This document shows positions 43,564 to 51,611 of a stretch of DNA of 64,000 bases, piece after piece. Below the pieces are notes generated by a model that was not told the origin of the DNA, ran no database searches, and worked only from the letters and a program-made list of their open reading frames with translations. Within the stretch, counting starts at the first letter, position 1; every line of letters begins with the position of its first letter. Origin of the DNA: Marinovum sp034669705. GTDB lineage: Bacteria > Pseudomonadota > Alphaproteobacteria > Rhodobacterales > Rhodobacteraceae. The stretch is from the NCBI RefSeq assembly GCF_034669705.1, contig NZ_JAXMOR010000026.1, positions 1 through 64,000 of the forward strand, given 5' to 3'. The position numbers and the translations under genes were made by a program.

Positions 43564-44054
43564 TCCTCGACGTAGGGGATCATGCGGCCGAGCACGATCA
43601 CCGCCGTCCAGAAGACCAGCGATGCCCCGGCGATGAAACGGGCGTCGGCGCTCAGCTCGGACCCCTCAAATCCGGCCTGTATCTGCGGCCGGATGCGGCG
43701 GACGAACCAGGCGGTATTCAACGCGGCCAGCGCGATCACGCCCATCTTCAGCCAGAAGGCGATGTTGACCAGATACCGGTCGCTGTCGCCGATCAGGAAA
43801 AGTGTCCCGGTAATCAGGTTGATCGCAAAGCCCACCAGCGTGATCCGCACGAACACCTCGACCTGCGAGACAGGCACCCGGGGCGCCAGTCCGATAACCC
43901 GCAGATCGACGATCAGAAGCGAGCCGAACAGCAGGCAGAGACCGAAGAAATGCAGCATCTCGAGCATCGGAAAGACCCACGCACTGCCCATGATGAAGCC
44001 GCTGAGGGCTGTGGCGTTGAGGGTCTCGATGACCCAGTTGATCAAGGAATACAT
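43560..44054 (-). CDS. DUF6644-like four-helix membrane protein, copy 2
   Basis: A 164-residue integral membrane protein with about four helices. Key stretches are GSAWVFPMLEMLHFFGLCLLFGSLLIVDLRVIGLAPRVP and RITLVGFAINLITGTLFLIGDSDRYLVNIAFWLKMGVIALA. The same plan (E/H in the first helix, LRVLG, then GFxxNxxTGxxLF) is found in the next gene, so the two are paralogues. The family is uncharacterised; conserved histidines in membrane helices would suit haem or metal binding. It is in one transcript with HupE/UreJ. Confidence 0.7.
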   Translation of the reverse strand: MYSLINWVIETLNATALSGFIMGSAWVFPMLEMLHFFGLCLLFGSLLIVDLRVIGLAPRVPVSQVEVFVRITLVGFAINLITGTLFLIGDSDRYLVNIAFWLKMGVIALAALNTAWFVRRIRPQIQAGFEGSELSADARFIAGASLVFWTAVIVLGRMIPYVEE

Positions 44055-44065
44055 GCCCTGCCCCC

Positions 44066-44539
44066 CTAGTTCAGATAGCCGATGAGGCGCCCGGCGATCA
44101 GCGCCGCAAGCCAGACCAGAAGGGCCGCGACCGCAAGACGCCGGTCCGAGGCGTCTACATAGACGGTGTCCGACCGTGCGGCAGGCTTGTAGCAATAGCT
44201 CACCAGCCGCCATGTCAGCACGACGCCGATCAGCACCAGCGCGATCTTGATGCGGAAGGCCCAGTTGAAGAACAGCTCGGACGCGCTGCCCAGAAACAGC
44301 ATGGTGCCCGAGGCGATGTTGACCAAAAAGCCCAGCAGCGCCACCTTCCAGTAGTCTGCCAAAGACCCGAGCGGGACCTTCTGGCCAAAGCCCAGCACCC
44401 GGAAGATCAGCATCAGCGATATGCCGACCATGATCGCCATGCCCACGGCGTGAAGCGACAGCACGATGGCATAGCCCCATTGCGTGCTCGACACGAGCAT
44501 GCCGGCGCCGGAATCCTCCAGCGCAAACAAGAGGTCCAT
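44066..44539 (-). CDS. DUF6644-like four-helix membrane protein, copy 1
   Basis: A 157-residue membrane protein that parallels its downstream neighbour: SSTQWGYAIVLSLHAVGMAIMVGISLMLIFRVLGFGQKVP and KVALLGFLVNIASGTMLFLGSASELFFNWAFRIKIALVLIG. A conserved histidine in the first helix aligns with that of the other copy. Eleven bases separate the two genes. The pair may form a heterodimer in the membrane. Function unknown. Confidence 0.7.
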   Translation of the reverse strand: MDLLFALEDSGAGMLVSSTQWGYAIVLSLHAVGMAIMVGISLMLIFRVLGFGQKVPLGSLADYWKVALLGFLVNIASGTMLFLGSASELFFNWAFRIKIALVLIGVVLTWRLVSYCYKPAARSDTVYVDASDRRLAVAALLVWLAALIAGRLIGYLN

Positions 44540-44645
44540 TCGGTGTACCTCGCCTTTCAGATTGTGTGGCTCCTGTCCGCGCCACCAGGGCAGCGCGGAC
44601 AGGCTTTGAGGTTGAAACGGCGCAGTCCGGAGTTTCCGTCGCGCC

Positions 44646-45731
44646 TTATTCCTTTTCTGTCAGGTCGTCACACTCATAGGGAATGAACGCGTCTTCCGTC
44701 TTGACCGAGCGGTTCAGGTGCGAATGCGGCTCGGCCAGATAGACCGGATCGGTGATGGTGTATTCCTGCACCAGCTCGCCGTTGCTGTCATCGATGTAGA
44801 AGACCTCGGTGATCTCCATCTGGTCGCTGTGCGGCACAGACCGCGTGGACCGCCCGCCGATGGCTTCGAGGAAGCCGGGCGTAAAGCCCTTGGTCTCGAC
44901 CGTCAGCTTGCCGTCCTCCCAGGTGCCGGTCGAATAGCCGGTCACGCTCGGCTCGATCTCGTCGGGGAACTCGCCATCGATGTGGATGGTGCGAACCACG
45001 TCCATGAAGCCATAGGTGATCTTCACTTCTTCCGGCGACTGCTCGATCTTGTTGATCATCTGGTCGAACCGGTAGTCGAGGATGATGTTCGTCGGCTGAC
45101 AATGGAAGCGCGGGTTGTCGTCGGGCTCCCAGTCGTCTCCGGCCTCGACGGCGGCATCGGTCAGGACATAGTCGGGCGCGCGCCCGGCATAGGGCAGCGG
45201 CGGGCCGTCGGCGACAGGCTCGGACCAGTTGCCGGACAGGTCGGGCATATCCGCCGCGGGCGCAGGGGGCGGCGTGCCTTCCTCTGCCGCGCGTTCTGCA
45301 TCACCCTCGGGCTCCATGAAGGTGCCGTCTTCGGCGACCGCGCCGTAGCGGGTCAGCACGCGGCCGTCCGGAAAGGTGACGGTTTCGACATAGCAGGTCA
45401 GCGGGTCGCGGCGATCCGGCGAGCCATTGAACGTCACCTCGGAGCCGATGGGGAACATGTCGGGCGTCCAGCCCTTGCGCTTGAGAAGGCTGCCAGAACG
45501 CAATTCGCAGCGCCGGTTCTCGGTTTCGCCGGCATCATTGACCGCGTCGAAATACACATAGGAGTGCGGGTTGACGAAGCGGACCCGGGTCACGGTACCG
45601 CTGGTCTCAATCTTCTGATCGAGGTCGAATTGCCCCGAGACGCCATGGTGCGCCAAGGCCGCGACAGGCGGCAACGCGATGCCCATTGCACAGACCAGCG
45701 CGGTCGTGGCCGCAAGGTTTCTTAGGTACAT
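44646..45731 (-). CDS. Exported DUF6152-like protein (intact copy)
   Basis: A 361-residue secreted protein. The signal peptide is predicted to end at ALA, giving a mature start HHGVSGQFDLDQKIETSG. The first domain (GTVTRVRFVNPHSYVYFDAV...RCELRSGSLLKRKGWT) is the DUF6152-type beta barrel. A linker rich in Ala/Pro leads to a second domain (DDNPRFHCQPTNIILDYRFDQMINKIEQ...YGFMDVVRTIHIDG). The start at 45731 was chosen for its GGAGG eight bases upstream; an earlier ATG at 45737 is too close to it. It heads the five-gene unit that runs to 42205. Function unknown. Confidence 0.75.
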   Translation of the reverse strand: MYLRNLAATTALVCAMGIALPPVAALAHHGVSGQFDLDQKIETSGTVTRVRFVNPHSYVYFDAVNDAGETENRRCELRSGSLLKRKGWTPDMFPIGSEVTFNGSPDRRDPLTCYVETVTFPDGRVLTRYGAVAEDGTFMEPEGDAERAAEEGTPPPAPAADMPDLSGNWSEPVADGPPLPYAGRAPDYVLTDAAVEAGDDWEPDDNPRFHCQPTNIILDYRFDQMINKIEQSPEEVKITYGFMDVVRTIHIDGEFPDEIEPSVTGYSTGTWEDGKLTVETKGFTPGFLEAIGGRSTRSVPHSDQMEITEVFYIDDSNGELVQEYTITDPVYLAEPHSHLNRSVKTEDAFIPYECDDLTEKE

Positions 45732-45989
45732 TTCCATCTCCTCCAGGATTTGGCCAATGGCCCCGAACCTCCTCATGGTTGCGGGGCCGCCATGTCGACC
45801 AGTCTCGCCAATTCTTACTTAACGTCAACAATAAAATCGAGTTTAATTAAGGAATGAAAAAAATATCGCTTTTAACACCGGTCGGGTAAGTGCGCCGCGA
45901 AAAATAAGCGACAGAAACCGGCGCGCCATGCGTTTGAGGTACGACAAGGCTCGCACGAGGCGGCCGAAACAGAGATTGGACGATCTGAC
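45732..45989. other. AT-rich divergent intergenic region
   Basis: Between the two DUF6152-like genes lies an AT-rich block (45815-45880, with TTAATTAAGGAATGAAAAAAATAT-like sequence) in an otherwise GC-rich window. It must hold both divergent promoters. No clear operator palindrome was found. Confidence 0.5.
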
Positions 45990-47077
45990 ATGAAGACCCT
46001 ATGCAACCTGGCATTGCTGGCCGCGATGGCCGCGATGCCCTTGCCCGCCATCGCCCACCACGGCAGCAGCGGCCAGTTCGACACCAGCCAGACGGTCGAG
46101 CTGAGCGGCACGATCACCCGCATCCGCCTGGTGAACCCGCATGCCTACGTTTATTTCGACGCCACCGATGACGCGGGCGAAGTGTCGAACATGCGCTGCG
46201 AATTGCAGTCCGGCTCGCTGCTCAAGCGCCGCGGCTGGACCACCGACATGTTCGAGATCGGCAGCGAGATCGCGATCCTCGGCTCGCCAGACCGCACCGA
46301 TCCCACCACCTGCTACATGCGCGAGATCACTTTTGACTCCGGTCTGACCGCCTCGCGCCAGAGCACCTTCGACGACGCCGGCAACATCGAGCCCGAGGAA
46401 CGCCAGACCGAGCGCGACGACGGCACGCCCAACATCGCCGGCACCTGGGCGCAGGTCCTGACCGAACGCGGCGCGCCGGGCGGCCCGAGGTCTCCCTGAC
46501 CGCAGCAGGCGCCGCGGCGGTGGAAGGCGCGACGGCTGACGACAATCCGCGCTTTCAGTGCGAGCCCACCAACATCGTTCTGGACTGGTGGTTCGACCAG
46601 ATGGTCAACGTGATCGAGCAGGAGGACACCGAAATCCGGATGACCTATGGCTTCATGGACCTTGTCCGGACGATCCACCTTGATGGCACCGGGATGCCGG
46701 ACGACCATGTGCCCAGCCGTGCAGGCTATTCCACCGGCACATGGGAGGGCGACACGCTGGTGGTGACGACCAGCGGCTTCGACGACGGCTGGATCATGGC
46801 GCCCATGAGCGGTGCCCCCGGCGAGCCGCAGGCGGGCGAAGGACGTCCCGAACGGCCCGAAGGCGCCGGTCCCGTCGCGGTCAGGAACAGCCCCGAGTTG
46901 ACCGTGACCGAGCGCTTTACCCTCAACGACGACGGAACAGTGCTGCACCGTGCCTATGAGTTCGTCGACCCGCTTTATCTGGAGGCGCCGATCACAGGCT
47001 CCGACGAGGTCACTCTGACGGCTGATGCCTACGAACCCTATGAGTGCGACGACCTGACGACCGAACGCTCCGAGTGA
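45990..47077 (+). pseudogene. Exported DUF6152-like protein, frameshifted copy
   Basis: A paralogue of the gene at 44646-45731 on the other strand. The signal peptide ends at AIA, giving HHGSSGQFDTSQTVELSG. The first frame stops at 46497-46499 after GAPGGPRSP; one base earlier, the +2 frame continues EVSLTAAGAAAVEGATADDNPRFQCEPTNIVLDWWF and runs to 47077 with the expected C-terminus (YEPYECDDLTTERSE). A single-base loss near 46487 explains this. It could be a real inactivation or a sequencing error, since both halves are otherwise well kept. Confidence 0.75.
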
Positions 47078-47124
47078 ACCAAGCCGGGGGCCGCGATCAC
47101 GTGGCCCCTAGCGCCCGGGTGGTG

Positions 47125-48195
47125 TCACTTGCGCCGGACACCGGCTCTGACAAAGCTCATCAGGCCGATCCCCGCAAGATAGACCAGACTCAGGCCGATG
47201 ATGGTCTCCAAGATGGCATATGCCAAACCCCGCACGGCCCCGGTGTGAAGCGGGCTCACCATGTTCCAGAGGCGCTCTCCTCCCGGCAGGTGCCGTCCGT
47301 CGATGCGCAGGTCCATGTACCCGTCGGCCGCGGTGATCTGGACCTGCCCGCTTCCGGTATCGGTCCAATCCCCGGGATTGCGCAGCAGGATCACGATCTC
47401 GCTTTGGTCCGTAGGCCAGATCGCCCCGGTGATCGTGGCGCCGGGAAACACCGCGGCCGCGCGAAGGAAAGCGCGCGGCCAAGCGGCCTGATCCCGCCCA
47501 CTTGCCATGTCGACGCCATCGCCGAAGGTCTCGCCGTAGGTTTCGCTGTTCTCATAGGTCCAGGCAATCGCCCGCTTCGCGGTTTGCGGAAAGCTCAGCG
47601 CCACGCCGGTCAGAACAATGAGCGCGATCGGAAGCGCCATGAGGACCCCAACATTGCGGTGACTGCGCCGAAGGCTTTGCGGGGTCGACGACCGGGGCAG
47701 CCCCCCCTTGCGCCACGAAGACCGGCTTGGCCAGAACGCGATGCATCCCGTCAGGATCGAGATCAACGCAGCGATCCCGGTAAACCCCACCACGTAGAGT
47801 CCGGCCGTGCCCGCAAGCAACCGATGATGGAGATCGACAAGCCAGTCGTCCCAACGCCCGTTCAGCGGCCAGACCCCGACAATCTGTCCATCGGCCGCAA
47901 TGAAGGCAGTGCTCTGGTCCCGCAGCAGGACTTCACTGAGGCCGAAGTCTTCGTTGCCGAAAGTCACCTGGTCGATGCTGTCGGGGCCGAAAGCCCGGTC
48001 CGCAGCCAGAGCGACTCGGGCGGCTGATGCCGGCGTGCCGTCAAAGGCAATCGCGCCTTGCGGGTAAAGGTGGCGATTGACGGATGTCTGCCAGATCAAC
48101 CCGACGCCGGTCAGAGCGATCACGATGACAAGAAGCGCAAGGCAGGCCCCCATCCAGCGGTGCAGGCTCCGCGAGACTGTCTGGAATGTGCTCAG
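47125..48195 (-). CDS. PepSY-associated membrane protein
   Basis: About 356 residues with four membrane helices and two periplasmic PepSY-type parts, the plan of PepSY_TM proteins (often linked to iron-siderophore reduction or metal uptake). Markers are SRSLHRWMGACLALLVIVIALTGVGLIWQ, VDLHHRLLAGTAGLYVVGFTGI, RRSHRNVGVLMALPIALIVLTGVALSFP and SPLHTGAVRGLAYAILETIIGLSLVYLAGI, with histidines flanking each helix. No ATG, GTG or TTG lies at the expected start; a GGAGGA is followed seven bases later by CTG at 48195 (preceded by ACG at 48198), so CTG or a mutated start is likely. It is convergent with the frameshifted gene. Confidence 0.75.
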   Translation of the reverse strand: MSTFQTVSRSLHRWMGACLALLVIVIALTGVGLIWQTSVNRHLYPQGAIAFDGTPASAARVALAADRAFGPDSIDQVTFGNEDFGLSEVLLRDQSTAFIAADGQIVGVWPLNGRWDDWLVDLHHRLLAGTAGLYVVGFTGIAALISILTGCIAFWPSRSSWRKGGLPRSSTPQSLRRSHRNVGVLMALPIALIVLTGVALSFPQTAKRAIAWTYENSETYGETFGDGVDMASGRDQAAWPRAFLRAAAVFPGATITGAIWPTDQSEIVILLRNPGDWTDTGSGQVQITAADGYMDLRIDGRHLPGGERLWNMVSPLHTGAVRGLAYAILETIIGLSLVYLAGIGLMSFVRAGVRRK

Positions 48196-48319
48196 CGTTC
48201 GATCCTCCAGACCTTCGAAACCTGCGCGACGTGGCTTGGCCAAGAAGGTTGACCTTTCACCCGGCGTCCGGACAACGAACTTCGATCCGTGCCGCTTACA
48301 CCGGAAACATGAGTTGCGG

Positions 48320-49120
48320 TCAGGCCCTGATCTCGTTCCAGCGGTCCTGCAACGCCGGCCAGTGCTTGCCGCCGCCCGCGCGCTGGGAGTGCGCCTGTTG
48401 CTCGGGGATGAACGCCTCGATGGCGGTGGCATAGCTGGGCCGCGCCTGCATGGCCGCCAGCCATGTGCCGACAGCGGGAAAATCATCCTCCCAGAGCCCT
48501 GCAAATCCCAGCCGGTCCAGCCTGTCAACATAGGCGACCAGCCCGATATCCGCGAGGCCGAAGGCCGGACCGGAGACCCAAGTGCCCGCACCGATATCCG
48601 CGCTCATGTCGGCAAACGCCCTGTGCAGATGACGCAGGGCCTGTTCGACATGATCCGACCCCAGCCCATGGGCAAAGAGGTCGCGGCGCTTGTTGCGCAT
48701 GATCGGGTCGGGCATCCGGGCGATGCCGGCCTCGATCTCTTCGGGTGACTTGGTCTCGAACGCCTTGTCGCGCATGAAGGTTGAAAACGACAGGGTGTTG
48801 ATCGCGGCATGGACCGCGAGACACCGCAACAGCCAGAGCCGCACGCGGGCCTCCTGCCGTGGATCGTCGGGCATCAACCGGCTGTCGTTGTAAGTCTTGT
48901 CGAGATACTCGGCAATCAGGCTCGATTCCAGCAGGACAAGATCGTCGTCAATCAGGGTCGGCACCACCGCATTGGGGTTCAAAGCCGTATAGGCTGGCGC
49001 AAACTGATCGCCCTGCTGCAGGTTGAGAAGGACGCTGTCATAGCCGAGGCCGATCTCGGCCAAGGCAATACGCACCTTCTGCGAGCAGACGCTTGTGTTT
49101 GCGTGATATAGCTTCAGCAT
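48320..49120 (-). CDS. Glutathione S-transferase family protein
   Basis: A 266-residue GST. The thioredoxin-like N-domain starts MLKLYHANTSVCSQKVRIALAEIGLGY with the Ser/Cys region that activates glutathione, then NPNAVVPTLIDDDLVLLESSLIAEYLD. The helical C-domain ends in TWLAAMQARPSYATAIEAF. As the last gene of an operon with an extradiol-type VOC enzyme and an FAH-family hydrolase, it may be a cis-trans isomerase of the maleylpyruvate/maleylacetoacetate kind. GGAG lies eight bases before the start. Confidence 0.85.
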   Translation of the reverse strand: MLKLYHANTSVCSQKVRIALAEIGLGYDSVLLNLQQGDQFAPAYTALNPNAVVPTLIDDDLVLLESSLIAEYLDKTYNDSRLMPDDPRQEARVRLWLLRCLAVHAAINTLSFSTFMRDKAFETKSPEEIEAGIARMPDPIMRNKRRDLFAHGLGSDHVEQALRHLHRAFADMSADIGAGTWVSGPAFGLADIGLVAYVDRLDRLGFAGLWEDDFPAVGTWLAAMQARPSYATAIEAFIPEQQAHSQRAGGGKHWPALQDRWNEIRA

Positions 49121-49152
49121 TCGACGCACTCCTGTTCCTTCGGCGGGCTGTT

Positions 49153-50517
49153 TCACTTGGCATGTCCTGACTTCAGAAATGTTCGTCCGACACTCGCAAA
49201 CGCACCGAGACAGGCAATTGCCGCCGCAACGGACATTGCGGCAAGCGCGGCACTGGGTCCAGCCAGAAGCGAAAAGGCCGCGATGGCCGTTCCGGTGGCC
49301 CGCCCGAATTGTCGCGCGATGGACAGTGTTCCGCTGGCTGCGCCGCTGCGATCCCTGGGGGCGGCCAGCATGATCGTCCGGTTGTTCGGGGTCTGGAACA
49401 CGGCAAAGCCCGCCCCGCAAACCGCAAGCCGCAGCGCGATGTCGACAGGGCTCGCCGTGTCGCCCGCCCGGGCAATCAGGACAAATCCCGCCGCCATCAC
49501 GATCAGACCTGCGGCGCCGGTGGTCCCTGCGGGAATGCGGTCTGCAAACCGGCCCATCACGGGGGCGAGGATCGCCGTCGCGGCGGGCCAGACGCTGAGC
49601 GTCAGGGCCATCTGCAATTCGCCCATCCCAAGGGTGAACAGCAGGTAGAACGGCAGAAGGATGAAGCCGATGGACTGCGCGCTGAAGGCACAGACCGAGG
49701 CGCTGATGGACAGCAGAAACACCGGCCGCGCGAGCAGATCCAACGGAAAGACAGGCGCCTGCGCGCCGCGGGATCGGGTCAAGACGACCAGCAGCAGCAG
49801 GCCGAAGGCCACGGCTGCCACGCCAAGCAGGGCAGGGGGCCAGCCGTTGGCCAACCCGTTGATCACCACCAGCGCGGCAGAAAACAGCGCGGCCACCAAT
49901 ATGGCCCCGACCAGATCGTAACGCTTTCCCGAGGGGGGCGTGGCGGGCAGGACGCGCAGGCTGAGCACGAAGGCAATCAGCGCGATCGCGGACAGCATCC
50001 CGAACACGGCGCGCCAGCTTGCCACCGACAGGATCAGGCCGGAAACGGCAGGGCCAAGCGACGAGGCCAGCGCCACGGTCGCTGCCATGAGACCGATGGC
50101 GCGGCCCAGACGATCTTCGGGCAGGACACTGCGCAACAGGGCAAAGCCGAGGCTCATCACCCCGGCCGTCCCGACCGCCTGCGCCGCCCGCGCCGCGACG
50201 ATCACGCCAAAGCCGGGTGCCAGCATGCAGGTCAGCGTTGCCACGACGAACAGGGCCAGCGCACCCAGATAGACCTGGCGATACCCGATGGCTTCGCCGA
50301 GCGCCGCCATCGGCAGCAGCAGCGCCACGATGACGAATTCCGACGCGCCCATGACCCATGTGACGCTGGCCGCCGAGACGGCGAAATCACGCGAGATGAA
50401 CGGCAGCGTCACACCGATGGCCATGCTTTCGAGCACGGTGGCAGAGGTCCCGCACAACAGTGCCGCCAAAACGAAAACCTCGGTTCGCGGGCCGGCTTGG
50501 CGCACAGCGGCGGTCAC
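49153..50517 (-). CDS. MFS transporter (DHA2-like)
   Basis: A 454-residue membrane protein with about fourteen hydrophobic segments, as in DHA2 multidrug or aromatic-acid transporters. Motif A-like stretches are PMAALGEAIGYRQVYLGALALF and GRFADRIPAGTTG; helix 5 has LGPAVSGLILSVASWRAVFGM (motif C region). The GTG start at 50517 overlaps the ATPase stop by four bases, so it is read in the same operon as the ABC importer. Export of a toxic intermediate is one possibility. Confidence 0.85.
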   Translation of the reverse strand: MTAAVRQAGPRTEVFVLAALLCGTSATVLESMAIGVTLPFISRDFAVSAASVTWVMGASEFVIVALLLPMAALGEAIGYRQVYLGALALFVVATLTCMLAPGFGVIVAARAAQAVGTAGVMSLGFALLRSVLPEDRLGRAIGLMAATVALASSLGPAVSGLILSVASWRAVFGMLSAIALIAFVLSLRVLPATPPSGKRYDLVGAILVAALFSAALVVINGLANGWPPALLGVAAVAFGLLLLVVLTRSRGAQAPVFPLDLLARPVFLLSISASVCAFSAQSIGFILLPFYLLFTLGMGELQMALTLSVWPAATAILAPVMGRFADRIPAGTTGAAGLIVMAAGFVLIARAGDTASPVDIALRLAVCGAGFAVFQTPNNRTIMLAAPRDRSGAASGTLSIARQFGRATGTAIAAFSLLAGPSAALAAMSVAAAIACLGAFASVGRTFLKSGHAK

Positions 50518-51611
50518 GTCGACAGGATCGCCACATCTTTGGGACGGATCATCACGCCGATCGCTTTGCCTTCCTCGACCGGCTGATCGGGATGGATGCG
50601 CGCGACGAGATCGGAATTCCCGAGCCGGACCCGGCATTCCACGGACTCGCCCAGGAACACGGTATCGATGACTTCGCCCTGCGGCACGTCCGCCGCGCCG
50701 TCGGTTCCATTCGCGACCAGGCGGACGTTTTCGGGGCGCACGGCAATCGTCACCTTCGCGCCTGTCGCGGCATCGGCCGCCGCGTCGAAGCGCACCGGGC
50801 CCCAGGCGGTGTCGATCAGCCCGGGCTCAGCGCCCCTGGCGGCGGCGGTGACGGTGCCATCGGCAAAATTGCACTGGCCGATGAAGCTGGCCACAAAGCG
50901 CGAATTCGGTCGCTTGTAGATCTCGGTCGGCGTGGCTTCCTGAACGATCCGGCCATCGCGCATGACGGCGACGCGGTCTGCCATGGTCAGAGCTTCGGTC
51001 TGATCGTGGGTGACATAAAGCGCCGTCATGCCGAGGCGTTTGACCAGATGGCGCAGCTCAAGCCGGGTCTCGGCGCGCAGCTTGGCATCCAGATTGGACA
51101 GCGGCTCGTCGAACAGCACCACGGACGCCTCGCGGACGATGGCGCGGGCCAGGGCAAGGCGCTGCTGCTGACCACCGCTGAGGAACGGCGCCGGGCGGCT
51201 CTCGTATCCGCCAAGCTGCACCAGTTCCAGCGCCTTGCCGACCCGCGCCTCGATCTGTGCCTCGGGGACCTTGGGTCTGGCTTCGCGCAGCGGAAAGGCG
51301 ACGTTTTCGAAGACCGTCAGATGCGGCCAGATGGCGTAGGACTGGAACACCATGCCGATGTCGCGCTTGTGGGTCGGTATGGTGAGCCCGCGTTTGGTAT
51401 CGTGCACGACCGTATCGCCGATGGTGATCCGCCCGCCCGTCGGGGTCTCCAACCCCGCAAGGCAGCGCAGGGTTGTGGTCTTGCCGCAGCCGCTCGGGCC
51501 GAGCAGGGTATAGAACTCCCCGGGTTTGACGTCGATATTGACGCCCTGCACCGCGTCGACGAGGCCCTTGTCCGAGTCGAAGCGGACCCGCAGGTCATGG
51601 ATTCCGATCAA
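50514..51611 (-). CDS. ABC transporter ATP-binding protein (FbpC/PotA type)
   Basis: A 365-residue ATPase with Walker A GPSGCGKTT, signature LSGGQQQRLALARAI, Walker B VVLFDEPLSNLD, switch THDQTEA and a C-terminal TOBE regulatory domain (EVIDTVFLGESVECRVRLGN). It belongs to the group that serves iron(III), polyamine and phosphonate importers. The start is a TTG at 51611 with GGAGGT upstream, overlapping the permease stop by four bases. It powers the fused permease encoded before it. Confidence 0.9.
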   Translation of the reverse strand: MIGIHDLRVRFDSDKGLVDAVQGVNIDVKPGEFYTLLGPSGCGKTTTLRCLAGLETPTGGRITIGDTVVHDTKRGLTIPTHKRDIGMVFQSYAIWPHLTVFENVAFPLREARPKVPEAQIEARVGKALELVQLGGYESRPAPFLSGGQQQRLALARAIVREASVVLFDEPLSNLDAKLRAETRLELRHLVKRLGMTALYVTHDQTEALTMADRVAVMRDGRIVQEATPTEIYKRPNSRFVASFIGQCNFADGTVTAAARGAEPGLIDTAWGPVRFDAAADAATGAKVTIAVRPENVRLVANGTDGAADVPQGEVIDTVFLGESVECRVRLGNSDLVARIHPDQPVEEGKAIGVMIRPKDVAILST

